64,000 nucleotides of DNA, taken from assembly GCA_027625915.1 (NCBI GenBank), contig JANTQA010000023.1, positions 2,976,001 through 3,040,000 on the forward strand, given 5' to 3'. The first letter of the stretch is position 1. Each line of letters starts with the position of its first letter. The DNA is from Anaeramoeba flamelloides (taxonomy: Eukaryota > Metamonada > Anaeramoebidae). This document shows positions 20,300-30,770 of this stretch, one piece after another. The translations under genes were made by a program, and so were the position numbers. A model generated the notes under the pieces. It searched no databases, was not told where the DNA came from, and worked only from the letters and a program-made list of their open reading frames with translations.

Positions 20300-22138
20300 A
20301 AAAAAAATAAATAAAACATTCAAAATCTTTTCATACCTGTCCTAATATTTGTACAAAGAATGTCGGGAAGAAGAGAACAGACTTGATCTCTTTTTTTATA
20401 TTATTTAAAAAAAGACCTTTTTACAACAAACAAATTTGTTTTTAGAAAATTCCATTTAAAGGATTAGCCTCGCCATAGCCTCGTCTATAATTAAAGTTTT
20501 TTAGAATTATATGTTAGTGACATTAGTGCTAGATTGTTCACATAGCTCTAAAGGATCTATTATATAAATTATTGGATTTTTTACTAAATATCACAATTAA
20601 AAATTATCATTTTGTAAATTTTTTTCATTTCCAAATCTAAGCAATTGAAACTCAAAATAATAGTATTCAAGTATCTAAGATTTCATATTTAGACCTTCAA
20701 AAGTAATAATTTTTGAGATTTTTTGAATTTCAAAGATTAACTCAAGAATCATGGATATAAACCCGCAAATACTGATTGGGTTTTGTTTTCTTTTCTCTAT
20801 AACTCATTGTAAAATCAATATATATATATATCCGAATTTATCAAATAATTTTTCCAAATAATTTATTTGTTAATAATTAATTTTCTGAAAATAATTGAAT
20901 TTTTGAGCTATTGATCTAGATTTCGCAACAAATTTAAGAAAGTTATTTTGTGACTTTAAAGTCTGAAAATTAATAATTCAAACTTTAAATTTGTATTTAA
21001 AAGGTATATTTTTTTACTGAAATTAACAGGGTTTTCTACACATAGAAGGATTATTTGTCATTGGTGGGATCAACAAATAGTACTACTTTAATAATCGATT
21101 TTTTAGAGAAATTTGAACCATGTAGCGCCTACTAGTGTGATTTACGCGGATTAACAGCTTATTTGATCTTAGACACTTTCTCGGAAGAAGTCTAATCTTT
21201 TAATGGGATATTATTTTTTTTCTCTGATTTTTTTATTATTCATCATAAAAGAAAAAATTGTTTTGAACTCTTCTTTGAATCAAAAAATTAGATTTGTTGA
21301 GTTTGAAATAATTATTGGTTTTTTTTTTCAAACCAAGTAGATTTTTTATAATGAGTTATTTTAAAACTTTGAAGTTTTATTTTTGAAGGGTATTTTTGGA
21401 CACTTCCTTCATAGAGATTTCTTTCTTCTTTCAAAGAAAATATTTTTTTTCAAATAATTATGAAAATGTGTTGGATTTTGAACTTTTCAAAAATGAGAAA
21501 ATTGGATCAAAACTGTTAAAAACAATAATTCCTTTTGGAAAATACCCTTTAAGTTGAGTCAGATGTTTTTTGAGGTACTTAGAATTTTCCTTGGTTTTAC
21601 AATTTCAAGATGTAAATTTTTTTGAATTTACAATAATATTTACGAGAAGATTTTTTTGAGTTTATAAGAACAGCTTCAGTATACTGATAAATTGCGATTT
21701 ATATTTGGAAATTTTAACTTGATTTTCCTTTTGAAAATATTATGTTCAAGCTTTGAATAAAGCATTTTATGAAGTCAAATGTAAGAAACTCTGTAAAATT
21801 AGTTGTTCTTCAAAATATTCTTTGTCAGAGAGTATTTGATAAAGAAACAGTTCGAAGATTTATCAAAATGGAAATTGAACAAATATTTTTTGAAATTTAT
21901 CCGAATATATCAGTATAACAATTTGTTTAAAATATGTTTATTTTTTCAATAAAGGCACTGAATACTATAGACTTAGATATTCGAGAAACACAAACAATAA
22001 CTAAGACATAATTTAAAATATAAATACACTCCTTAACATAACTATTTTTGGAATAAAAGACAATTACCAAAACAAAAGAAAATAAAAAAATTCAAAAGGA
22101 ATTGTAGAGTCTCTTTTCAGAGGTTTTATTTTTAATAC
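20300..22138. other. AT-rich DNA with a K-repeat fragment
   Basis: No gene recognised. About 21035-21150 resembles 41320-41440 and part of 49930-50060 (GATGAGATC / TGGGATCAAC blocks, TTTTTTAGAGAAATTTGAA). A short coding-like run on the plus strand near 21790-21910 (FDKETVRRFIKMEIEQ) is too short to assign. Confidence 0.4.
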
Positions 22139-22212
22139 TGGAATTTGAATTATCAATGGGAAACATTTTGACTTCCTTTTCAATTTCGTTTTGTATTTAG
22201 AGTCCACAAATT
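22139..22212. repeat. Family E fragment (one end)
   Basis: GGAATTTGAATTATCAATGG followed by a TTGACTTCCTTTTC-like stretch: a single left end without its partner. Confidence 0.5.
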
Positions 22213-22651
22213 TTACTGTCATTTCTATGAAATAATAGTATATTTCTTACTTCAAGTTCCAATATTTTACCCTTGGGTTTAGCACCCTACCCTTGGGAAG
22301 TTACTTTTTAGTAATATTATGAAGATTTTTAATACTTTTTGTTAAAAATTGAATCATAATATCACTAAAAATGTATATTAACTTCAAAAAGACTTCAAAA
22401 TAAACTTTAATTAAAATAGATATTAAAAATCTTTTCTTTTCAACTAGTGGAAAAGATTGTAAGGCCATAATTCCATGAGGTTTCTTTAAGATGGAATTTT
22501 TGTATTATTTAATAATATAATAGAGGCCCATTGATAATATTCTTATAATATTACCAGTCTTCGAAGAAATCATCCATTCTTACTTATTACTTTCAGATGA
22601 GAATGATTTCTGTTTTGAGCCCCTCCCCAATATTTGTCTTTATTGGGGTAT

Positions 22652-23243
22652 TCTTTATAATTGTACCAATCTACAATTTTTTGAGACCCAATTATATTTT
22701 CTTAGAAATACAAGAAAATAAAAAATAATTAATGAAATTAAATCAGAAATTATTTGGAACCAGCCCTTCAAAAGAAACTGACTCCATAAACAACTTAATG
22801 ATATCAAGCCTTTCTTAAGAATCCCTGAATGATTGGTAAAGTTCCACCCACCAATGAAATATATTACAATCAGTTCCACTTTTAAGGCACAAACTTTCTA
22901 CGAAATTTAAAGCACACAAAAAATCTCAAATTAAGGCACAAAATTCAGATTATAGTAAAATAAATTGTAAAAAAAAATTCCAAATTTTGTGCCTTAATTT
23001 GAGATTTTTATTGTGCCTTAAATTTCGTTGAAAGTTTGTGCCTTAAAAGTGAAACTGACTGTACATTATCTTCAATTATTGCTTCTTCAACTTCTTCTTC
23101 TACATTTACTTCTGTTTCGATCACTTCTTCTTTGATTGCCTCTTCTACATTTACTTCTACTTCGATCACTTCTTCTTCGATTGCCTTTTCTTTATTTTCA
23201 TTTATTTTTGAACTTGGTGTGATTTTTCGGTACCAAGTTTGAG
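22652..23243 (-). pseudogene. Acidic-repeat ORF interrupted by a family A MITE
   Basis: Reading right to left, 23243-23064 encodes QTWYRKITPSSKINENK and then two 15-codon repeats of the form EEVIEVEVNVEEAIK (a 45-bp tandem repeat), then EEEVEEAIIEDN. The family A MITE at 22865-23063 then intervenes. The frame resumes beyond it with IYFIGGWNFTNHSGILKK and runs to a TAA near 22652. With the MITE and one TA removed the frame is continuous, which suggests the insertion hit an exon, although a 1-in-3 match by chance is possible. No family is recognised. The stretch left of the MITE is hydrophobic and may be non-coding. Confidence 0.4.
22865..23063. mobile_element. MITE family A, copy 4
   Basis: A 199-bp palindrome with TA ends and all six TTAAGGCACA-type boxes recognisable. 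It interrupts an acidic open frame on the minus strand. Confidence 0.88.
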
Positions 23244-23547
23244 ATCATTTGCCCACATAGACATAGTTATTTGCTTTGCCTGTGAAATTGGAAATTTATT
23301 CGTTCTTAAAAGAAATTTTTTTTATATAATTTTCAATAGAATTTTGTATTATCTTTTCTCTGTTTAAATTCATTGCTTTTAACTTTTTTAAAAAAATAAA
23401 TTATTTAAAAAAAATAGAAAAAAAAATAGAAAAAAAGCAAGTATTAGTAAATTAATTATTTTTCTTTGGTTCTCAAAGTATATCAATCCTTTATATTAGA
23501 TTTTTTTAAAGATTATCTTTAAAATTTTAATCTTTTTTTTTGGTTTT

Positions 23548-23749
23548 TACAGTCAGTTCCACTTTTAAGAAACAAACTTCAAACAAAATTTTAAGCACAA
23601 AAAAATCTCAAATTGTGGCACTAGATTTGCAATTTATTTTTTTTGCAATTTATTTTTACTAGAACCTGAATTTTGTACCTTAATTTGAGATTTTTAATGT
23701 GCTTTAAATTTCGTTGAAAGTTTGTGCCTTAAAAGTGAAACTAACTGTA
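23548..23749. mobile_element. MITE family A, copy 5
   Basis: A moderately diverged palindrome of about 200 bp: start TACAGTCAGTTCCACTTTTA, end AAGTGAAACTAACTGTA. Confidence 0.82.
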
Positions 23750-23939
23750 AATACATTAGTCATTGATTCAATCGGTATTAATATTAAACTTATTTTGGGA
23801 ATATCAATTATTGAATACACATGACTAACAAAGATGATTTTTTATGAAAGGTAAAAAAAACTCCGCTTCTTTTGGAAATACACTTTAGTGTGTTAATTGG
23901 GTAGGGCAAGGAGTATGAAGTATTTTTGGCTGGTATTAT

Positions 23940-24140
23940 TACAGTCAGTTTCACTTTTAAGGCACAAACTTTCAACGAAATTTAAAGCACATTAAAAATC
24001 CCAAATTAAGGCACAAAATTCAAATTCTAGTAAAAATAAATTGTAAAAAAAAAATTCCAAATTTTGTGCCTTAATTTGGGATTTTTAATGTGCTTTAAAT
24101 TTCGTTGAAAGTTTGTGCCTTAAAAGTGAAACTGACTGTA
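23940..24140. mobile_element. MITE family A, copy 6
   Basis: A 201-bp near-perfect palindrome bounded by TA. It carries a shared variant (CCCAAATTAAGG / CCTTAATTTGGG) in both arms, so the arms may have been homogenised with one another. Confidence 0.88.
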
Positions 24141-24247
24141 AAATAAATTGTAAAAAAAATAATTACAAATTTTGAGCCTTAATTTGAGATTTTTTTGTGC
24201 CTTAAATTTCGTTGAAAGTTTGTGCCTTAAAGGTGAAACTGACTGTA
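24141..24247. mobile_element. MITE family A, copy 7 (right half only)
   Basis: Directly abutting copy 6, a second right arm starts within the loop sequence (AAATAAATTGTAAAAAAAAT) and runs to GAAACTGACTGTA. No matching left half exists on the far side of copy 6. Confidence 0.8.
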
Positions 24248-24356
24248 GAAAAAATAAAATGAAGTACACAATCAGATTAATTATTAATTTTAACTGTGAA
24301 TGATAATAATTAATCAAAGTTGAACATTTTTAGATTCCTAAACAAAATTTTAGGAT

Positions 24357-24884
24357 TACAATAACTGAAATTTGAAAAAAGATTATCTTTATTAGGGTGT
24401 AGTGAGTTGACGAGTTGGTTCTTTGCTGATCGATCTTATACTTGGTATGTGTTTTAATAGTGGTTCAAAATGGTAATTTTTGAATTTTTTTTTTCAAAAA
24501 TCCAAATTGAGGAGTGTAAGATTAATAGATTGATAGGTTTTCAAGAATAATTTTTGAATTTTCAGGTTGTAGAAAAGAATCTTGATTTACTTTTTTGTAA
24601 ATTAACCAAAAGAAAAAATAAAAGATTTTAAAAGTTCCCAATAAAAAAAAAACTCAATTTAAAATTTCAATCAACAACCTACAAACCACATTTTTTATAA
24701 CTTAAGTTCCAGTCAATTAATCTTAAACTCTTCTATTTGGATTTCGGAAAAAAAATGCCAAAAATTACCATTTTGAACCACTATTACGACACATACCAAG
24801 TCTAAGAACGATTAGCTAAGAACCAAACCAACAACTAACTACACCCTAATAAAGATAATCTTTTTTCAAATTTCAGGGATTGTA
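24357..24884. mobile_element. Foldback MITE (528 bp) with ~175-bp arms
   Basis: The outer ends are TACAATAACTGAAATTTG and the complement of TACAATCCCTGAAATTTG. The arms stay similar for about 175 bp (AAAGATTATCTTTATTAGGG, GTGGTTCAAAATGGTAATTT) with perhaps 10-15% mismatch. TA at both tips suggests a Tc1/mariner-type insertion. It is not related to family A. Confidence 0.78.
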
Positions 24885-25086
24885 AACCTTAATAAACCCA
24901 AAATTTAATTCCAAAAATATTTTTCAAAAAAATCGTCAATGTAAATCTTCAACTCTTCATCCTCTGGTTCTTTTTATAAAAAGGGTGGTGAATGGTATTC
25001 TAATTTCAAAGTTTCAATCTCTTTCCTTGCTCAGAAAAAAAATAATACTGTTGTCCTCACAATCAAAATTTCAAAAGATGAGTATG

Positions 25087-25308
25087 TCCTTAAAAAAATG
25101 TGGATTCGAAATTTTCCTTGTCTTTGGGATTTGGCTGAAAAAACAATTTTGATTGTTGTTCTTTGATGTTTGGGAAAAAAGAAAAATTCTGGTTTGTTTC
25201 TTTTCTAAAAGGGGAAATGTCATTGTTTAAAATATGTATTTTTTTTTTTAACAAGTGTTTGTTTACACTTTTATGGTTTACTGGTATGGCTGGGAACAAG
25301 TTTGTCAA
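25087..25308 (-). CDS. Possible small Asn/Lys-rich coding exon
   Basis: An open frame of about 73 codons ending at TAA (25087-25089): NLFPAIPVNHKSVNKHLL, then NDISPFRKETNQNFSFF. Composition resembles genuine exons of this window more than intergenic DNA, but there is no in-frame ATG at the start and no family match. It would be a last exon, with earlier exons unresolved. Confidence 0.3.
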
Positions 25309-25556
25309 TATTTAATTTTAGATCCGTGAGTGAAAATTAAAAAAAAAGAAAAGAAGAAGAAGAATGGAGATGAACAAAATTACTTTTTTAATTAAAAAGT
25401 CTTAATAAGCTTCTCAAATCGGGTTGTAAAAAGTTTGGGATTATAAAGTCAATTTGCAAGAAGTTTGGGGATTATAAAGCCAATTTGTAAAAAGTTATTT
25501 AAAAGTTAAAAAATGGAATGTGAACTAAAAAATTTTTTTGGATTGAATAAATTGAC

Positions 25557-25647
25557 AGTAAATCCTACTTCTTTGAGAACTTAATTTAGAATTAAAAAAA
25601 TCTGGAAACAAAGTGAAAATTTTTTCCCATTTATAATTTAAATACCT
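25557..25647 (-). repeat. Family E fragment
   Basis: Reverse orientation of the family E end (GGTATTTAAATTATAAATGG then AAAAATTTTCACTTTG) with the inner AAGAAGTAGGATTTAC block. Confidence 0.55.
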
Positions 25648-25923
25648 TGAGTTTGTCAGTAAAATATTCAAGGAAGGAGTACCTATATATTTTGGAGGTT
25701 GCCTTGGCAACTGTTAAGGAGTCTCAAATATTGAGGTTTATTTGATTTTATAAAAAAATTCTTGAGCTTTTTTTGGAAAAAATAATACTTTAAACGAATT
25801 GTTTTCACATAAAAAATCTTGGAAAAAGGCTCAGTAACCAAATCAAATCAAAAAAGATAAGTTATATTCTCATTCTTTTACTTTTTATTTTTCAACTGTT
25901 TTTTTTTTTGTAACCATACAGCA
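25648..25923 (+). promoter_or_regulatory. Upstream region of the ATP-grasp gene
   Basis: AT-rich leader DNA. The bases just before the ATG read TTTTTTTTTTTGTAACCATACAG and then CA, a good pyrimidine tract plus CAG, so a 5' non-coding exon spliced just ahead of the start codon is possible. No TATA-like element could be singled out. Confidence 0.3.
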
Positions 25924-27558
25924 ATGCCACCAAAAAAAAAAAAGAGCAAACAACAAGCAAAAAATAATCAAACACAAAAAAAGAACAAGAACAAGAACAA
26001 GAACAATAACAAGAACAATAACAAGCAGAATAACAAAAAAAATCACAAGTGTCTTGCCATTACACTCTTTTTCATCTTTTTCATAATTGGCCTTAGCTTC
26101 ATTATTTTCCCCAAATTAGACACCACCGTACATTCTTGCAATGTTCATGTCCCAAAGCAAGTCGAAACGATGAAGTCAATGTTCGTGACATTCTTTCGGT
26201 ATCTCAAGAATGAAGATTATCTCGAATTCTTTCGCCTTATCAAATACGTCGTCACCTCTGAAGTCTTTGGGAGGCCACCTTTTAATTTTGGTGTTGATCC
26301 AAGAGTTGAAAACAAGACCTTACTCGTCATTGGCGGCTCGTACATCCCACAATTCCTCAGGCCAGCCAAGCACTTGGGAATAAAAATCGTTCTTATCGAC
26401 GAGCCTGGGCGTAACAACGAGGGTAAGACAAGGCCTTGGGTTGTGGAATTTGTTTCGGTGCCTGACTTGAACTTGGTCTCTGTGAACAACCGAAGCAAAA
26501 TCTTGAAGATCGCTGAGGAGCTTGATGAAAAATACCACTTCGACGGGATCACGACCCTCGTGGAGGACCATGGGCCTTTGATGTCGTACCTTGCGGAAAA
26601 GCTGGGCCTAATTGCGTCGCCTGAACGGGCAGCAAGAATCGCTCGTGATAAGAACCTGTTTCGTGCAAAGGTGATGGAAAGTAACGTCAGGGGGCCCAGG
26701 TTCTACAAAATCCAAAACCCACTCGAGATCGACGAAAGCGAAATCGACTTGGCGATTGAAAAAGTCGGCGGGCTGCCAGCCTTTTTAAAGCCCAATTATG
26801 GCGTCGGCGCATTTGCAGCAGGGAGGGTCGACACAAAGGAGGAGCTGACAAGCAAACTTGAGGAGTTCGTTGGCTCGATCGACTATGAAGACCGCCCCAT
26901 TTACCATTACGGGCAGGACATGATTCTCGAGTCCCTGCTGCAGGGATGGGAGGTGCAATTGGAATTGATGCTCTACCATGGCGAAGTGATTTACCATTCC
27001 TTTTCCTCCCAATACTCCAAGACCCGCGAGTGGATCGTCTTCCCAGTGAACCTGACCCTCGCGCAACAAAACGAGATTTTGGACAATGTGAAAAAGATCA
27101 TTTTGGATGTCGTTGGCTTAACCCATGGCGTGGTGCACATAGAAGTGTTCTATGATGAAGAAAAGGGCCCCCAAATCGTGGAAATTAACAACCGCCTGTC
27201 CAGGGGGTTCCTCGCCCTTAGGTTTGTCCACCAATTGTTGCTGGGGCCACAGGAGGTCGACTATTTCACCAGTGTCGCCTATTTGGCGCTAGATATTGTT
27301 CCACACATGAGGCAGAGAACACCACCTTACGTCTTATCAGTGTTTATGCACGAGCCTTCAAAAGTTGGTTGGGAAACCTATTGCCCATGCGCGGGGTTTC
27401 TCGGCACCTCAACAGAAAAAACTCTTCAAACGGGTCTAGATTGGTACAAAGAAAACATCAAGCCAGAAAACGAATATGTAATTTCAAATCTATTTTTTAA
27501 TACAACAGGTGCTGTTCTAATTTTAATTGCTGCTACTCTTCTTTTTTTCTTTTGGTAA
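25924..27558 (+). CDS. Membrane-anchored ATP-grasp ligase-like protein (544 aa)
   Basis: ATP-grasp enzymes join a carboxylate to an amine or thiol through an acyl-phosphate. The substrate here cannot be told; carnosine-synthase- or amino-acid-ligase-like members are the closest in overall plan. Residues 1-42 are Lys/Asn/Gln-rich and basic. Residues 43-63 form a transmembrane helix. Residues 130-160 (TLLVIGGSYIPQF, IKIVLIDEPG) look like the pre-ATP-grasp fold. Residues 285-301 (AFLKPNYGVGAFAAGRV) are the flexible nucleotide loop with Lys289. Residues 335-358 (LESLLQGWEVQLELML) and 403-424 (VVHIEVF, PQIVEINNRL) carry the metal-binding Glu407, Glu420 and Asn422. A second membrane helix ends the chain (528-544). 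The gene has no introns and no breaks. Its core is much richer in GC than its own ends and all neighbours, suggesting strong codon selection or acquisition from a bacterium. A polyadenylation signal AATAAA is at 27604. Confidence 0.88.
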   Translation: MPPKKKKSKQQAKNNQTQKKNKNKNKNNNKNNNKQNNKKNHKCLAITLFFIFFIIGLSFIIFPKLDTTVHSCNVHVPKQVETMKSMFVTFFRYLKNEDYLEFFRLIKYVVTSEVFGRPPFNFGVDPRVENKTLLVIGGSYIPQFLRPAKHLGIKIVLIDEPGRNNEGKTRPWVVEFVSVPDLNLVSVNNRSKILKIAEELDEKYHFDGITTLVEDHGPLMSYLAEKLGLIASPERAARIARDKNLFRAKVMESNVRGPRFYKIQNPLEIDESEIDLAIEKVGGLPAFLKPNYGVGAFAAGRVDTKEELTSKLEEFVGSIDYEDRPIYHYGQDMILESLLQGWEVQLELMLYHGEVIYHSFSSQYSKTREWIVFPVNLTLAQQNEILDNVKKIILDVVGLTHGVVHIEVFYDEEKGPQIVEINNRLSRGFLALRFVHQLLLGPQEVDYFTSVAYLALDIVPHMRQRTPPYVLSVFMHEPSKVGWETYCPCAGFLGTSTEKTLQTGLDWYKENIKPENEYVISNLFFNTTGAVLILIAATLLFFFW

Positions 27559-27639
27559 AGATATTATATTTTTTTTATTTTGAAAATTTTCTTAGAATAC
27601 ACCAATAAAAATTAGAAAATATTCTGAAAAAAATATATA

Positions 27640-27903
27640 TATTTTTTTTTTATTTTTTTTTTATTGATATCGTGTAAATTACACTCTAGATGCTCTTAGA
27701 CTTAAATTCCTTTTCGGAAATTTAAGCGTAAAATCATAGATTTCAAGATTATTAATTAAAGAAAATAATTTAAAACTATCACTGTTTAAAATTCTTTCAT
27801 TAAAATGTATTTCTTTTAATTTATTATGAAAAATCAATCTATTTTTTCCATAGGAAGGGCATTCCCAAAAAAAATGATAAATATTTTCTATAATTTCTCA
27901 ATA
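27640..27903 (-). mobile_element. LINE 3' end fragment
   Basis: On the minus strand the segment reads IYHFFWECPSYGKNRLIFH, the C-terminal His/Cys motif of a LINE ORF2, then ends RNLSLRASRV before a stop and an A-rich tail. The copy at 44500-44730 ends in the same way (RNLSRRAPSV, then GTGTAATTTACAC). Truncated at the 5' side. Confidence 0.75.
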
Positions 27904-27914
27904 GATATAAACTA

Positions 27915-28464
27915 GATTTCAAAAATTTTGACTCACTTTATGATGTTAATGGAAGTTGTTTTGAGGGTTTATTCCAGTATTCTCAACAAAAAAATATTTT
28001 ATAATTTGTAGATCAGAATCATATTTTCTAATTTCTTCAAATTTTTATTTTTCTTTTTCAACTAATTTTTAAAAAATTTCTATTTTTTTTGATTTTCTTT
28101 TTCTTTTTTTTTTCTTTTTCTTTTCCTTTTTCTTTTTCTTTTTTATTTTTACAAAAGATCATGTGGTAAAAAAAAAAATAACTTCAAAAAGACAAATAAT
28201 CACTCTGAAAATTTCGACAATGTAATCTCTTTGAAAATGAATTTAATTATCATAAAAAATCTTGCTATTCAACTTTTCTTCAGTGAAATTTCAGTAATAA
28301 AAAACTGATTATGCTCATTTCAAAAATTGTGATTAACTTTTTTTTAGTTTTTGGTTTTATTTTTTTTAATTTTCAAAATATCAGTTTTTTAGAATTTGAA
28401 ATGATTTAAAAGTTAATTACAATTTTATATTTAGTTATTAATTGTTCTGGAAAACCAATGGGTG

Positions 28465-28496
<32 letters not shown>

Positions 28497-28530
28497 TTAT
28501 TTCAGGTGAGTCACAATTTTTGAAATGGTG
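27915..28530. mobile_element. Family F element, copy 1
   Basis: It begins AAAAATTTTGACTCACTTTA and ends GGTGAGTCACAATTTTTGAA. An internal TTTCAAAAATTGTGATT near 28319 mirrors the right end, so a ~205-bp inner inverted-repeat unit is nested in a ~615-bp whole. It includes a CTTTTT-rich tract. Copies near 61755-62330 (reversed) and 63325-63840 share the order of blocks. Confidence 0.65.
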
Positions 28531-29280
28531 TTACTTTAAACATAAAGGGCAAATTTTACTTGAGTTTTCATCGATTAAATAGTAATATACATTTAAGAAG
28601 TTAGTTAATGTTCTTAATTTTAGAATTGTTGAGCTTGAGGGATATTTTTAATATTTTTGAGTTTTAAATAAATAATTTTGTTATTTTTCTCATGTAAAAA
28701 TATTGGAAAAATTATAAAAAATGTTGCTATATCTTTGTGATCAACATCACGTAACATATTCGATATTGTTTACCAAATGTTCTTGTATTGGGTTAAGCTT
28801 TTCTTTTCTGGAAAGAAAAAAAATAAGCTAAAAATTAGTGAAAAAATATCAAAACTTTTTCAAATTATAAATATAGGAGGAAATTGTTGAAATTGTCCTT
28901 TTGGAGTTTTTTTTGGGAAAGAAAATTCAAATCCATAAAGTGAAAAATTCAAGTTACTAAAAATATCAGATCACTTTATCAAAAAAAAAATTATTACAAA
29001 TAAAAAGGTTTATTTTGGTTTCTGGATCTTATCAATTGACTTTTTGAAATCAAAAAAAAATATCAATTTTTTGATAAAAATTTTTGTTTAGGATCAAAAA
29101 AAGAGTAGCAATCGAAGCAATCTACCATTTAAAAGGAGTTGGAAAAATTCAGTTTCATTTTTATTTTGTTTTAAATAATTGAAATGACCGAATTTCAAAA
29201 AGAGAAAATAACAAAACATTTTTTTTTATTTATAAGACTGTTGTATTGGGATGTTTAATAGTCCAAAATTTTACTCTTTT
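28531..29280. other. AT-rich intergenic DNA
   Basis: No coding signal or strong repeat noticed. Confidence 0.4.
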
Positions 29281-29291
29281 AGTTGCTAATC

Positions 29292-29399
29292 AGATAACAA
29301 CGATTCACCAGACGAAGTTCCAATATCAGATGAGAGTTTGGAACAAATATTAAAAGAAATTAAAATACAAAAGAAGATCTTTTATATTTGCTGTTTTTA
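29292..29399 (+). CDS. Short exon-like acidic stretch
   Basis: After an AATCAG acceptor-like site the frame reads DNNDSPDEVPISDESLEQ and ILKEIKIQKK and stops at TAA. It is coding-like in composition and may belong with the fragments at 30179-30489, but no junction could be established. Confidence 0.28.
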
Positions 29400-29654
29400 A
29401 CATTTCTAACTATTTTCATTAAAGATCGCAAAGGATGAAAAATAAATAAAAAAAAAATTTTGTTTTTTGTTTTTAGTCTTTTTTATTTTTTTCATATTGT
29501 TTGTCAACAAAAAATAACATTTGCTATTGGTTTTGGAAAAAAAAAACATCTGAATATATTTTTTTTAGAAGCTTTCACCTTCACAAATAAATATATTCGA
29601 TATTTTTTTTTTAAAAAATCAATAACTGCTGATATTTTATTGCTGTGAAATATT

Positions 29655-29945
29655 CTTGGGGTCTATTTTCAAGTGTTATAGAGTGCTGTAGAGTTCCGTA
29701 GGGTGTCTAGGTTTTCTGGTGTTCAGAATAATCGAGTAAAATCATAGATTTCACTATATTCTTTTAAATTTTTGAAAATAAATTATAAAATTTTGTCAAG
29801 TGTCATAGAGTGCAAAAAGTGTCTACGTTTTCCAGAATTCAAAAGAATAAAAAAAAATCAAAGCTTTAACACAATTCTTTAAAATTCTGGAAAACCTAAA
29901 AGTGGTTTTTTTGAATTTCAGAATTAAACCAAAAATTTCTTAAAT
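29655..29945. repeat. Family C repeat, copy 2
   Basis: TAGAGTGCTGTAGAGTTCCG at about 29679, the TTTTCCAGAATTCAAAAGAA palindromic unit and its complement, and a second partial array GTGTCATAGAGTGCAAAAAG near 29800. Same arrangement as 14458-14880. Confidence 0.62.
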
Positions 29946-30032
29946 TTTCTTTTTATTTCTAAAATTAAAAAAAAAAAAAAAAAAAAAAAACCATAACTTG
30001 TAGAATTTAGTAACTCATTATATGCGTTTATA

Positions 30033-30739
30033 TATAAACTATTTTTCAAACAAAAGGGCACCCCTCTCAAATTGTCAATACTATGAAATTTGATTGTTAA
30101 TAAGATAATTACCAATTAGTGATTTTCATTTTAATTATTCATTTTAATTATTCATTTTTTGCTTTTTTTATTTATAGATATTGAGCAGTTGGAAAATGAA
30201 AAAGCAAGATAAGAAGAAACCAATTTGGAAATAATTTACCAGCGTATAAATGGAAACGGTTTAAGTTTGATTTCAAATGAGCTAGAAACAGGAATTAAGA
30301 AAGACCATTATTGGGTTGATGCATGGAACAAAGAAAAGAGAAATAAAGGGGTAAAAAACATTCCAACAAAATACCAGATGAATTGCGGTTTTATATTGAA
30401 AATGAGACTTTAGAGAACAAAAGTATGATTTGTAAAGAATTATCAATCAAATGTAGAGAAATTTTTCCCAATTCACCTTGTTCAAAGGTTTTTATTACGT
30501 TTATAATTTTTTTCATTACAATTTACAAAACAAGATTTCTCATTTGAAATAAAAGGGCACACCAATTTTTTAAATATTGAATTTTAATTTTTATTGTTTT
30601 GTTTTAATGAGTTTTAAACATTCATTTAAGTGTTTTTTATACTTTAAAGGGTTTATTAGATTTTAGAATGATACTGCAATTAATTTGATTCACTTATAAA
30701 TAATTCTTGAAATTTTTTGTGCCCTTTTATTTGAAAAGG

Positions 30740-30747
<8 letters not shown>
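30033..30747 (+). mobile_element. Decayed DNA transposon T3
   Basis: The ends are TATAAACTATTTTTCAAACA then AAAGGGCAC (left), and the complement of TATACAATCCTTTTCAAATA then AAAGGGCAC (right). Within lies a transposase-like N-terminal region (see next entry). A second AAAGGGCACA-bearing end in the left orientation sits at about 30549, so two related elements may be nested. A TA microsatellite adjoins the right end. Confidence 0.55.
30179..30489 (+). pseudogene. Transposase-like N-terminal fragments
   Basis: Two frames contribute. The first reads LEIIYQRINGNGLSLISNEL and DHYWVDAWNKEKRNKG. The second, after a shift near 30350, reads IPDELRFYIENETLENKSM and CKELSIKCREIFPNSPCSK, which has the shape of a Tc1/mariner-type helix-turn-helix region. 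An in-frame stop follows NEKAR near 30208. No catalytic domain is present. It could instead be a broken host gene. Confidence 0.42.

Positions 30748-30770
<23 letters not shown>
30744..30770. repeat. (TA)n microsatellite
   Basis: An alternating TA run of about 27 bases at the right edge of T3. Confidence 0.85.

Noticed and set aside
26217-27155. Several open frames overlapping the ATP-grasp gene
   Set aside because: Shadows of the real gene created by its higher GC content.
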